Shown here piece after piece: positions 1 to 7,304 of a stretch of 64,000 bases of DNA; position 1 is the stretch's first letter; every line of letters starts with the position of its first letter. The position numbers and the translations under genes were made by a program. The DNA is from Promicromonospora umidemergens (GTDB taxonomy: Bacteria; Actinomycetota; Actinomycetes; Actinomycetales; Cellulomonadaceae), in contig NZ_JAMTCT010000009.1 of the NCBI RefSeq assembly GCF_024171995.1, positions 141,481 through 205,480 on the forward strand, written 5' to 3'. Under the pieces are notes generated by a model, which was not told the DNA's origin, did not search any database, and saw only the letters and a list, made by a program, of their open reading frames with translations.

Positions 1-637
1 GACCGGGCTGGCGTCCATCGGCCTGGACCTGAAGGGGAAGATCGCGCCGGCCGAGCTGGCCGAGCCGGGGCGGGCCGTCGCCCGGCTCGACGGCCTCGGC
101 TGGTCCGGCCCGCTGCGCGAGCTGCTCGCCCCGACGGCGAGCGACGGCGAGCTTCCGGTACCGCTGCGCCGGGCCGCCGCGCGGGTGCTCGACGAGTGGA
201 GCGCGCTCCGCCCGGTCGTCGTGCCCGCAGGGGCCGAGGCCGACGACGGTGAGCCCGGCACGGGCGCCCCGGAGCCCGGCCCGCTGGTGATCGAGGCCGT
301 CGTGGCGGTCCGGTCCATCAAGCGGCCGCAGCTGTCGTACCACCTGGCCACCGGGCTGGCGAAGTACCTCGGCGTACCGATGATCGGCGCGATCGGTCCG
401 GTAGCGGGGCAGGAGGAGCCGGGCCGCCACGACGTGAACTCCGCCATGCGGCTCGCCGGGGTGGCCCGTCGGTTGCAGCTGCAGCTCGGCGAGGGCGCGC
501 TCCGGGGTCTGCCGGGCCGCACCGTCCTGCTCGTGGACGACTACACCGACTCCGGCTGGACGCTCACGGTCGCGGCCCGGCTGCTCCGCCAGGCCGGTGC
601 GGCCGCCGTGTACCCGTTCGTGCTCGGTGTGCGGTGA
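1..637 (+). CDS. recQ: RecQ-family ATP-dependent DNA helicase, C-terminal part
   Basis: This is the 3' end of a gene that begins before the window; the reading frame is open from base 2 to the TGA at 635-637. The visible 211 residues include a stretch starting TGLASIGLDLKGKI and a C-terminal phosphoribosyltransferase-like segment with the loop VLLVDDYTDSGWT. Actinobacterial RecQ helicases commonly carry this type of C-terminal domain after the helicase core, which is the basis for the name. The helicase motifs themselves lie outside the window, so the call rests on the tail only. A separate phosphoribosyltransferase is the main alternative. Confidence 0.7.
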   Translation, partial: TGLASIGLDLKGKIAPAELAEPGRAVARLDGLGWSGPLRELLAPTASDGELPVPLRRAAARVLDEWSALRPVVVPAGAEADDGEPGTGAPEPGPLVIEAVVAVRSIKRPQLSYHLATGLAKYLGVPMIGAIGPVAGQEEPGRHDVNSAMRLAGVARRLQLQLGEGALRGLPGRTVLLVDDYTDSGWTLTVAARLLRQAGAAAVYPFVLGVR

Positions 638-703
638 TCGTGCGGTGACGATGCCCACTCGCCCGGTGGGCGGACTCACACGAGGTCCGTGCCGCGCGGT
701 TCG

Positions 704-709
704 TAGACT
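704..709 (+). promoter_or_regulatory. -10 element of a probable leaderless promoter for hisC
   Basis: TAGACT lies 6 nt before the GTG at 716, so transcription would begin at or next to the start codon. There is no Shine-Dalgarno sequence in the gap. A -35 element is not convincing. Confidence 0.5.
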
Positions 710-715
710 GGTGCG

Positions 716-1912
716 GTGATGACCCACGCCGTCGACCAGCACAGCGCAAAGCACAGCGCACCCGCGCCCTCGGTGCGGCTGCCGCTACGCCCCGAGCTGG
801 CGGACGAGAAGCCCTACGGCGCGCCCCAGCTCGACGTCCCGGTGCTGCTGAACGTCAACGAGAACCCGTACCCGCCGGGCGAGGACGTGGTCGCGACCAT
901 CGCAGAGGAGGTGGCGCGCGCCGCTCGCGGGATGAACCGCTACCCGGACCGCGACGCGACGGACCTGCGCCGGGACCTGGCGGACTATCTCGCGGTGGAG
1001 ACCGGCGTCAGCCTGGAGCATCTCGACGTATGGGCGGCGAACGGGTCCAACGAGGTGATGCTGCACGTGCTGCAGGCCTTCGGCGGCCCGGGCCGCACGG
1101 CCCTGTCGTTCGCGCCCACGTACTCCATGTATCCCGAGTACGCGCGCGACACGCACACGGCCTGGGTGGTCGGCCGACGGGAGGACGACTTCACGCTCGA
1201 CCCGGCCTACGCCGCCGAGACGATCCGCGAGGTGCGGCCGTCGGTGATCCTGCTGGCCAGCCCCAACAACCCGACCGGCACCGCGCTGCCAGCTGCCACC
1301 GTCGAGGCGGTGTGCGAGGCCGCGCTCGGCGTCGACATCGACGGGGCGCACCCCGTCGTCGTGGTCGACGAGGCGTACGCGGAGTTCCGGCGTCCTGGTA
1401 CGCCGTCGGCGGTGGCGCTCCTGGAGCGGTACCCGAACCTCGCCGTGTCCCGCACCATGTCCAAGGCGTTCGCAGCGGCCGGAGCCCGGGTCGGGTACCT
1501 GGTCGCGTCCGCTGACTTCGTGGACGCGCTGCGGATCGTGCGCCTCCCGTACCACCTGAGCGCCATCACCCAGGCCGCGGCGGGCGCCGCGCTGCGTCAC
1601 CGCGAGTCCCTCATGGCGCAGGTCGCCACGCTGCGCGCCGAGCGCGACAGATGCGTCGCCTGGCTGCGCGAGCAGCGGCTCCCGGGCGGCCTCCCGTTCG
1701 ACGTGGCCGACACGGACGCCAACTTCGTGCTGTTCGGCACGTTCGGCGACCGGCACGCGGTATGGCAGGGTCTCCTGGACCGCGGTGTCCTGATCCGCGA
1801 GACCGGCCCCGACGGCTGGCTGCGGGTGTCGATCGGCACGTCCGCAGAGATGGCCGCGTTCCGCGCGGCGCTCACCGAGGTCCTGCAGGTGCAGGGAGAG
1901 GAACAGGCATGA
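716..1912 (+). CDS. hisC: Histidinol-phosphate aminotransferase
   Basis: PLP-dependent class I/II aminotransferase that converts imidazole-acetol phosphate to L-histidinol phosphate in histidine synthesis. The 398-residue product shows the N-terminal NVNENPYPP motif typical of His[19 protein letters not shown] with the PLP-binding Asp/Tyr, and [16 protein letters not shown] with the Schiff-base lysine. GTG at 716 and ATG at 719 are adjacent possible starts. No ribosome-binding site is present but a -10 element sits 6 nt upstream, so the mRNA is probably leaderless. The stop overlaps the hisB start (ATGA), which implies translational coupling. It opens the his cluster. Confidence 0.96.
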   Translation: MMTHAVDQHSAKHSAPAPSVRLPLRPELADEKPYGAPQLDVPVLLNVNENPYPPGEDVVATIAEEVARAARGMNRYPDRDATDLRRDLADYLAVETGVSLEHLDVWAANGSNEVMLHVLQAFGGPGRTALSFAPTYSMYPEYARDTHTAWVVGRREDDFTLDPAYAAETIREVRPSVILLASPNNPTGTALPAATVEAVCEAALGVDIDGAHPVVVVDEAYAEFRRPGTPSAVALLERYPNLAVSRTMSKAFAAAGARVGYLVASADFVDALRIVRLPYHLSAITQAAAGAALRHRESLMAQVATLRAERDRCVAWLREQRLPGGLPFDVADTDANFVLFGTFGDRHAVWQGLLDRGVLIRETGPDGWLRVSIGTSAEMAAFRAALTEVLQVQGEEQA

Positions 1913-2508
1913 GCAGGACTGCACGCGTCGAGCGCGCCACCTCCGAGTCGAAGGTGCTGGTCGAGCTGGATCTCGATGGCACAGGGCGGACCGAGATCAG
2001 CACGAGCGTGCCGTTCTACGACCACATGCTCACCGCCCTCGGCAAGCACTCGCTGATCGACCTGCGGGTGCAGGCGACCGGCGACACCCACATCGACGTC
2101 CACCACACGGTCGAGGACGTGGCCATCAGCATCGGCGAGGCGCTGCGTCAGGCGCTCGGCGACAAGGCCGGGATCTCTCGGTTCGGCGACGCGCTCGTAC
2201 CGCTCGACGAGGCGCTGGCCCAGGCGGTCGTCGACGTGTCCGGCAGGCCGTACCTTGTGCACGAGGGCGAGCCCGCCGGCCAGGAGTACCACCTCATCGG
2301 CGGCCACTTCACCGGTTCGCTGACGCGGCACGTCCTGGAGTCGATAGCCCACCACGCGAGCATCTGCCTGCACGTGCGGGTGCTCGCAGGCAGGGACCCG
2401 CACCACATCGTCGAAGCTCAGTTCAAGGCGCTGGCGCGTGCGCTGCGCGCCGCCGTCGCCGTGGACCCCCGGGTCGACGGCATCCCGTCCACGAAGGGTG
2501 CGCTCTAG
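1909..2508 (+). CDS. hisB: Imidazoleglycerol-phosphate dehydratase
   Basis: Manganese-dependent dehydratase of histidine synthesis, 199 residues, the usual size of a monofunctional actinobacterial HisB without the histidinol-phosphatase domain. Metal-binding histidine motifs are visible: [15 protein letters not shown] near residue 65 and [12 protein letters not shown] near the C-terminus, plus the [13 protein letters not shown] substrate segment near residue 40. The ATG overlaps the hisC stop by 4 nt. The open frame extends further upstream inside hisC, but the conserved N-terminus ([12 protein letters not shown]) starts here. Confidence 0.97.
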   Translation: MSRTARVERATSESKVLVELDLDGTGRTEISTSVPFYDHMLTALGKHSLIDLRVQATGDTHIDVHHTVEDVAISIGEALRQALGDKAGISRFGDALVPLDEALAQAVVDVSGRPYLVHEGEPAGQEYHLIGGHFTGSLTRHVLESIAHHASICLHVRVLAGRDPHHIVEAQFKALARALRAAVAVDPRVDGIPSTKGAL

Positions 2509-2513
2509 CAGCC

Positions 2514-3119
2514 ATGTCCGACAGCACCAGGCCCGAGAACGACGGGTCCAGCAGCAGCAGCACGCCGACCGGCGACGACCTGCCCGACTTCGATCTCGAC
2601 GACCTCGAGATCCCGGACGACCTGTCGTCCCTGACCGGTAGCGGCGAGCCGGACTTCGCCGCGCTCATCACCCAGATCGCCGGCGCTGAGCCGCTCGCCG
2701 CCGCCAGCTCCCTCGCGCAGCTCGACCTCGACGCGGTACCCACCGCCGTCGGCGCCGTCGGCGTGCTCAAGGACCTCTCTGGTGACGCGCCAGAGCAGGC
2801 CGCCGCGGCTGTCTCCCAGCTGGTGCGGGGTGTCCCGCTCGTCCTGGTGACCCGTACGGGCGAGCAGCTGACGGCGGTCCGGTTCGCCGACGGCGTCCGC
2901 GGCGACGAGCTCGCCCCTGGCCTCGTGCTGGGCGGTGCTCCCGAGGAGGTGGTCGACCTGCTGACGGGCGCCACCAGCGTGGCAGACCTCGACGGCGTGG
3001 TCGGCTCGACCTCGATCAGCAAGTTCAAGGCGGTGCGGATGCTGACGTCCGCCGCGCGCAAGGCACGCAAGGGCATGGGCAAGGGCGAGCCGGGTCCGGA
3101 CAGCACGGACGGGGCCTGA
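2514..3119 (+). CDS. Conserved protein of unknown function within the his cluster
   Basis: A 201-residue protein placed 5 nt after hisB and 1 nt before hisH, so it belongs to the same transcript. The first 45 residues are low-complexity and acidic (serine run, then [16 protein letters not shown]). The middle is alanine-rich and probably helical, and the last 20 residues are basic ([16 protein letters not shown]). No catalytic motif, signal peptide or membrane segment is visible. I recall similar uncharacterised genes at this position in related actinobacteria, but I cannot name a function. No clear ribosome-binding site precedes the ATG. Confidence 0.75.
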   Translation: MSDSTRPENDGSSSSSTPTGDDLPDFDLDDLEIPDDLSSLTGSGEPDFAALITQIAGAEPLAAASSLAQLDLDAVPTAVGAVGVLKDLSGDAPEQAAAAVSQLVRGVPLVLVTRTGEQLTAVRFADGVRGDELAPGLVLGGAPEEVVDLLTGATSVADLDGVVGSTSISKFKAVRMLTSAARKARKGMGKGEPGPDSTDGA

Positions 3120-3120
3120 G

Positions 3121-3765
3121 GTGGCCGCGAGGATCGTCGTCCTCGACTACGGCTTCGGCAACGTCCGGTCCGCCGTGCGCTCGCTGGAACGGGTGGGCGC
3201 CGACGTCACGCTGACCGCCGACCGGGCCACCGCGCAGGAGGCCGACGGTCTCGTGGTGCCGGGTGTCGGTGCGTTCGCGGCGTGCATGGCGGGGCTCAAG
3301 GCCGTCCGAGGGCACGAGGTGGTCGGCCGCAGGCTGGCCGGCAACCGACCGGTGCTCGGCATCTGCGTGGGCATGCAGGTCATGTTCGACGTCGGCGTGG
3401 AGCACGGTGAGCGTGCCGACGGCATCGGCGAGTGGCCCGGCGTCGTCGAGCGGCTGCAGGCCGAGGTGGTGCCGCACATGGGCTGGTCGCCGGTCGAGGC
3501 GCCCGAAGGCTCGGTCCTCTTCGACGGGATCGCCGACGAGCGGTTCTACTTCGTGCACTCGTACGCCGCCCAGACCTTCACCAAGGGGCACGACGAGAAC
3601 GCCGTGGGGGTCTTCTCGCCGCCCAAGGTCACCTGGGCCGACCACGGCGGGCGCTTCGTCGCGGCCGTCGAGGACGGCCCCTTGGCGGCCACCCAGTTCC
3701 ACCCGGAGAAGTCGGGCGACGCGGGCGCGCGTCTCCTGGAGAACTGGGTCAGCTCGCTCGCCTAG
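3121..3765 (+). CDS. hisH: Imidazole glycerol phosphate synthase, glutamine amidotransferase subunit
   Basis: Class I glutamine amidotransferase that supplies ammonia to HisF. In 214 residues it shows YGFGNVRS, the nucleophile elbow [11 protein letters not shown] with the catalytic Cys, and [10 protein letters not shown] carrying the catalytic His and Glu. The GTG start is 1 nt after the preceding stop. The partner cyclase hisF is not in the window. The gene is followed by a 93-bp gap holding a hairpin before priA. Confidence 0.97.
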   Translation: MAARIVVLDYGFGNVRSAVRSLERVGADVTLTADRATAQEADGLVVPGVGAFAACMAGLKAVRGHEVVGRRLAGNRPVLGICVGMQVMFDVGVEHGERADGIGEWPGVVERLQAEVVPHMGWSPVEAPEGSVLFDGIADERFYFVHSYAAQTFTKGHDENAVGVFSPPKVTWADHGGRFVAAVEDGPLAATQFHPEKSGDAGARLLENWVSSLA

Positions 3766-3778
3766 CCTTCCGTCGAGT

Positions 3779-3819
3779 GGAGATTCGCCCTGCTGAGCGT
3801 CCCGCAAGGGCGGATCTCC
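3779..3819 (+). terminator. Hairpin between hisH and priA
   Basis: Arms at 3779-3791 (GGAGATTCGCCCT) and 3807-3819 (AGGGCGGATCTCC) pair over 13 bp with one G-T wobble around a 15-nt loop. No T-run follows, so it may attenuate or process the his transcript rather than end it. Confidence 0.5.
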
Positions 3820-3858
3820 AGCACTCGGCCCATCGAACAGAACGATCTTTGGAGAGAC

Positions 3859-4722
3859 ATGACCGACCGCCTCGTGCTCCTGCCCGCCGTCGACGTCGCC
3901 GACGGCCAGGCCGTCCGCCTCGTCCAGGGGGAGGCCGGCTCCGAGACCTCGTACGGCGACCCGTTGACGGCCGCCCTTGACTGGCAGTCCGGCGGCGCCG
4001 AGTGGGTCCACCTCGTGGACCTGGACGCTGCCTTCGGGCGCGGCTCCAACGCCGAGCTCCTGGCGCGCGTGGTCGGTGAGCTGGACGTGCAGGTGGAGCT
4101 GTCGGGTGGCATCCGCGACGACGAGTCGCTGGAGCGCGCGCTCGCGACCGGCGCGCGGCGCGTCAACCTCGGCACCGCCGCGCTCGAGGACCCGGCCTGG
4201 ACGGCCAAGGTCATCGCAGAGCACGGCGACCGCGTCGCCGTCGGCCTCGACGTGCGCGGCACCACGCTGGCCGCACGCGGCTGGACCAAGGAGGGCGGCG
4301 ACCTCTGGGAGGTCCTCGGGCGCCTCGACGAGGCGGGCTGCGTCCGCTACGTGGTCACCGACGTCACCAAGGACGGCACGCTGCGCGGCCCCAACCTCGA
4401 CCTGCTGTCCGACGTCGCCGCGCGCACCTCCGCGCACGTCGTCGCCTCTGGCGGCATCTCGTCGCTCGACGACCTGACCGCGCTGCGCGCGCTGGGCACG
4501 ATCGAGGGCGCTGTGGTCGGCAAGGCGCTGTACGCGGGCGCGTTCACCCTGCCCGAGGCGCTCGACGTCGCCGGCCGCCCGGCCGACGAGGCCACAGGGC
4601 ACGCGGGCGACGAGGCCACAGGGCACGCGGGCGACGAGGCCACAGGTCGCCCGGGCGACGAGGCCACAGGGCACGCGGGCGACGGAGTCGCAGGGCACGC
4701 GGGCGACGAGGTCACCAAGTGA
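3859..4722 (+). CDS. priA: Phosphoribosyl isomerase A (HisA/TrpF bifunctional type) with a repeat tail
   Basis: TIM-barrel isomerase. In actinobacteria this enzyme (PriA) handles both the ProFAR isomerisation of histidine synthesis and the PRA isomerisation of tryptophan synthesis. Seen: [19 protein letters not shown] at the N-terminus, [24 protein letters not shown] with the catalytic Asp region, [16 protein letters not shown] and [11 protein letters not shown]. The core ends near residue 242; family members are about 240-245 residues. The remaining 45 residues are encoded by tandem 24-bp repeats and look like GDEATGHA units. The start has a good ribosome-binding site (GGAGAG, 3859 ATG). The stop overlaps the next GTG. 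Assignment to PriA over plain HisA rests on lineage. Confidence 0.93.
   Translation: MTDRLVLLPAVDVADGQAVRLVQGEAGSETSYGDPLTAALDWQSGGAEWVHLVDLDAAFGRGSNAELLARVVGELDVQVELSGGIRDDESLERALATGARRVNLGTAALEDPAWTAKVIAEHGDRVAVGLDVRGTTLAARGWTKEGGDLWEVLGRLDEAGCVRYVVTDVTKDGTLRGPNLDLLSDVAARTSAHVVASGGISSLDDLTALRALGTIEGAVVGKALYAGAFTLPEALDVAGRPADEATGHAGDEATGHAGDEATGRPGDEATGHAGDGVAGHAGDEVTK
4585..4719 (+). repeat. 24-bp tandem repeat encoding the priA C-terminal tail
   Basis: Five units of 24 bp begin at 4585, 4609, 4633, 4657 and 4681, followed by a partial unit at 4705. The unit starts GACGAGGCCACAGGGCACGC and encodes [12 protein letters not shown] octapeptides. Units 1, 2 and 4 are identical, unit 3 differs in the His-Ala codons, and unit 5 is diverged. 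Confidence 0.95.
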
Positions 4723-5447
4723 AGTCGATCCAGCCGTCCAGCCAGTTCGCGGACGACGACGGCTCGGCCGACGCCGAGCTGACCCGGCTGCTGGCCGGCT
4801 ACACGACCGGGACGGTCCAGCTGCGCGACGTCGTCGCCCGGCTGGCCGAGACCAGGGTGCTGGTACCGGTCCTGGCCGAGCTCGGTGTCGCGGAGCAGAA
4901 CCCGGACGGGCTGACCGTCGACAAGGAGGCGTCCTCGGGCGTCGTGGCGCTCGAAGCACCGGACGGGCGCCGGGCGCTGCCCGTCTTCACGTCGGTCGCG
5001 GCCATGCAGGCCTGGCGGCTCGATGCGCGCCCGGTCCCGGTCGAGGCGACGCGCGCCGCTCTCTCGGCGGTCAACGAGAACTGGGCGCTCATCGTCGTCG
5101 ACCCCGCCGGGCCGTCGACGGCGCTCGTGCCACGCCCCGCCGTGTGGGCGCTGGCGCAGGGCGAGGAGTGGCGCCCGGCGCTGGTACCGCACGAGGACGG
5201 TCTGGCCGTGGACCCCGAGGTCGCATCGGAGATCGCGGTCGCGGCCGCGCCCGTGCAGCACGTGGTGCGGGCGCACGCCGAGCCCGGCCGCAAGGCCGAG
5301 GTCGCGGTGGTGCTCGGCCTCGACCCGGGACTGGACCGCGCCGGGCTCGACACCGTCCTTGGCCAGGTCAACGCCCGGCTCGCGGCGTCACAGGTGATCT
5401 CGGCCCGGGTGGACTCGCTGGAGCTACGGATCGGCGCGGCGCGCTGA
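4719..5447 (+). CDS. SseB-family protein
   Basis: A 242-residue protein starting at a GTG that overlaps the priA stop (GTGA). The N-terminal half has the SseB-like pattern: a short helical lead ([12 protein letters not shown]), strands with [10 protein letters not shown], then [15 protein letters not shown] and [20 protein letters not shown]. The C-terminal part (REGEEW to the end) resembles the second SseB-type domain. Function is unclear in actinobacteria; the family is named after an enterobacterial serine-sensitivity locus. No signal peptide or membrane segment. It ends just before a long bidirectional hairpin. Confidence 0.8.
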   Translation: MKSIQPSSQFADDDGSADAELTRLLAGYTTGTVQLRDVVARLAETRVLVPVLAELGVAEQNPDGLTVDKEASSGVVALEAPDGRRALPVFTSVAAMQAWRLDARPVPVEATRAALSAVNENWALIVVDPAGPSTALVPRPAVWALAQGEEWRPALVPHEDGLAVDPEVASEIAVAAAPVQHVVRAHAEPGRKAEVAVVLGLDPGLDRAGLDTVLGQVNARLAASQVISARVDSLELRIGAAR

Positions 5448-5464
5448 CCTGGCCGCACCACGAG

Positions 5465-5525
5465 AGATGACCATGTATCTGCTGCCAGGACGGAACCCGT
5501 CCTGGCAGCAGGTACATGGTCATCT
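5465..5525. terminator. Long bidirectional hairpin between converging genes
   Basis: Arms of 29 bp at 5465-5493 and 5497-5525 pair with a single wobble around the 3-nt loop AAC. It sits between the SseB-family gene and the converging serine-protease gene, so it can stop transcription from both sides. Confidence 0.85.
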
Positions 5526-5539
5526 GGGGGCCTGGGCGG

Positions 5540-6289
5540 TCAACAGCCCTTCGCCGGGGTGAACGCCGTGTCGTCGGCCAGCATGTCCTGGAGCGTCGAC
5601 AGCGGCACGAGCAGGCTGTTGTCGTCGGCCGTCTTCGCGTAGACGACGCCGATCACCCGCCCCTTGTCGTCCAGCGCGGCCGAACCGGACGAGCCTGGCT
5701 CGACCGGGGCGTCCGTGAGCAGCACCTCACCGAGGTTCGCGTTCAGCGGGTCCCGTGTCGTACTCATGACCTTGCCCTCCGTCACGGTGAGCTCGCCGCC
5801 CGCCGGATAGCCCACCACGGTGACGGGGTCGCCCGGCTTCGGGTCGGTCTTCGCCAGCTCCGGGAACGACGGCAAGGGGTCCGTGGTCCGGACGACGGCG
5901 AGGTCCGCGAGCCCCGCCGTCGCCGTGGCACCGACGGTGATGTCGTGCCCGTCGTACGTGCTGACCTCGAGCTCCTTCGAGTCCGCGACGACGTGCTTGT
6001 TGGTGATCAGCGTGTGATCGTCGACGGCGAACCCCGACCCCGTCGACAGTTCCTCGCAGCCGACGTTGCGGATACGGACCGCCATCCGCTCCACGGCGTC
6101 GAACCCGTCAGGACTCAGGGCGCCACCGCCGGCCGCGGGGGAGAGGTCCGGCGGCGCGGACGGCACGATGTCGCTCGGGACCGGCTCAGGCAGGGGCGGC
6201 AGCACACCGCAGCCACCCAGCGACCCGGTCAGGAAGAGCGCTCCGACGAGGAGCGCGCGGCCCGCGAGCGAACGGGCTGGCGACGTCAC
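5540..6289 (-). CDS. Trypsin-like serine protease, lipoprotein
   Basis: A 249-residue chymotrypsin-fold protease predicted to be anchored outside the membrane. The N-terminus is a lipoprotein signal with lipobox LGGC (Cys27), followed by a proline-rich linker to about residue 60. Catalytic residues can be placed at His99 (ITNKHVVAD), Asp129 (AGLADLAVVR) and Ser201 (PVEPGSSGSAAL). The pattern recalls HtrA/MarP-type proteases, but no PDZ domain or multi-pass N-terminus is present. The start is the GTG at 6289, which overlaps the stop of the upstream coiled-coil gene (GTGA). Longer upstream readings lack any support. Substrate unknown. Confidence 0.88.
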   Translation of the reverse strand: MTSPARSLAGRALLVGALFLTGSLGGCGVLPPLPEPVPSDIVPSAPPDLSPAAGGGALSPDGFDAVERMAVRIRNVGCEELSTGSGFAVDDHTLITNKHVVADSKELEVSTYDGHDITVGATATAGLADLAVVRTTDPLPSFPELAKTDPKPGDPVTVVGYPAGGELTVTEGKVMSTTRDPLNANLGEVLLTDAPVEPGSSGSAALDDKGRVIGVVYAKTADDNSLLVPLSTLQDMLADDTAFTPAKGC

Positions 6290-6834
6290 GGTCGCAGCTC
6301 CTGCTGCAGCGAGTCGTTGGCCCGCTCGGCGTCCGCGCACAGCGCGTTGACCTGCCGCTCGTAGCGGCGCAGGTCCGCGGCCTCGTACTGGTCGGAGTCC
6401 TTGAGGTAGCCGACGAGCTGCTCCTGGCCCGACACGCACTGCCCGAGCGCAGAGGCCACCGTGGCCGCGGCCCCGCTGACCTGCGTCTGGTAGTCGAGGT
6501 ACTGCTGCGAGGCTACGTTCTCGTCACCGAGCTGGGCCTTCTCGTTCGCCAGGTCCGTGATGCGCGCCGTCGCGGTGGACAGCTGGTCGCGGGCGGCCGC
6601 CAGCTCCGAGTTGGCGCCGTCGAGCTGCATCTGCAGCGACGCCACCTCCTCGGCGTACTCGTGGGCCTTCTCCTCCCACTCGGCGGAGTTGCGCTGCCAA
6701 CGGACGGTGGTCACCCACAGGTAGGCACCGACGGCGATCGTGGCGACCAGCAGGATGGCGAGCACGCGAGAACCGCGGCCACGACCGGGTGCAGGCGCCG
6801 GAGCGGGCGTCGCTACGGCGAGAGCTTCGGTCAT
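6286..6834 (-). CDS. Membrane-anchored coiled-coil protein of unknown function
   Basis: A 182-residue protein with one transmembrane helix near residues 22-42 (VLAILLVATIAVGAYLWV) after a short Ala/Pro cytoplasmic lead. The predicted extracytoplasmic region has heptad-like helices rich in Ala/Glu/Gln (about residues 50-110) and a C-terminal helical part with two Cys. It sits between DUF1844 and the protease with 1-4 nt overlaps on both sides, so the three are one transcript. A role in presenting or controlling the neighbouring lipoprotein protease is an inference from position only. Confidence 0.75.
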   Translation of the reverse strand: MTEALAVATPAPAPAPGRGRGSRVLAILLVATIAVGAYLWVTTVRWQRNSAEWEEKAHEYAEEVASLQMQLDGANSELAAARDQLSTATARITDLANEKAQLGDENVASQQYLDYQTQVSGAAATVASALGQCVSGQEQLVGYLKDSDQYEAADLRRYERQVNALCADAERANDSLQQELRP

Positions 6835-7211
6835 CAGACGACGGAACCCGTGTACTTCTCGCCCGGCCCCTCGCCCGGCGCGTCGGGGATCACCGACGCC
6901 TCCCGGAACGCGAGCTGGAGGCTGCGCAGGCCGTCGCGCAGCGATCGGGCGTGCTGGTTGCCGATGTCCGGCGCGCTCGCGACCACCAGCGCGGCCAGCG
7001 CCGTGATCAGCTTGCGGGCCTCGTCGAGGTCCTTGAGCTCCTCGGCGTCCTCGCCCTCGGCCAGCCCGCACTTCACGGCGGCGGCGCTCATGAGGTGCAC
7101 GGCGGCGGTCGTGATGACCTCGACGGCCGCGACCTCGGCGATGTCGCGGGTGGCCTGGTCAGTGCCTACCGGAGCCTGGATGTCGGCAGGGGTCTCGTCG
7201 CTGGAGCTCAT
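6834..7211 (-). CDS. DUF1844 family protein
   Basis: A 125-residue protein with the DUF1844 core around residues 22-95, including RDIAEVAAVEVITTAAVHL and KDLDEARKLITALAALV. The family has no known function. In many actinobacteria, as I recall, it lies directly upstream of infC; here infC is 13 kb away. The ATG at 7211 has GGAAAG at suitable spacing; a second ATG at 7220 is too close to that site. The stop overlaps the next start (TGATG). First gene of a three-gene minus-strand operon. Confidence 0.85.
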   Translation of the reverse strand: MSSSDETPADIQAPVGTDQATRDIAEVAAVEVITTAAVHLMSAAAVKCGLAEGEDAEELKDLDEARKLITALAALVVASAPDIGNQHARSLRDGLRSLQLAFREASVIPDAPGEGPGEKYTGSVV

Positions 7212-7262
7212 GGAGACCATCTTTCCATCCCGACAGGGTGCGGGTGAACATCTCTTCTGGGC

Positions 7263-7268
7263 TAGCCT
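7263..7268 (+). promoter_or_regulatory. Candidate -10 for the GH38 gene
   Basis: TAGCCT upstream of the GH38 mannosidase, immediately followed by a palindrome that could be an operator. No convincing -35 was found. Confidence 0.35.
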
Positions 7269-7271
7269 GCC

Positions 7272-7284
7272 ACCGTTCAACGGT
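7272..7284. promoter_or_regulatory. Palindrome, possible operator
   Basis: ACCGTTCAACGGT is a 6+1+6 perfect palindrome placed 3 nt after the candidate -10 and 20 nt before the GH38 start, a position suited to a repressor. The cognate regulator is unknown. Confidence 0.45.
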
Positions 7285-7304
7285 GACACAGGGGAGGCCT
7301 TTCG

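Noticed and set aside
4585..4719. Possible CRISPR array in the 24-bp repeats of priA
   Set aside because: The units are directly adjacent without spacers, in frame with the gene, and encode the priA tail.
3025..4959. 644-codon minus-strand open frame opposite hisH and priA
   Set aside because: It is rich in Arg/His/Gly/Val with no domain, and runs antisense to well-identified genes. Such frames are expected at this GC content.
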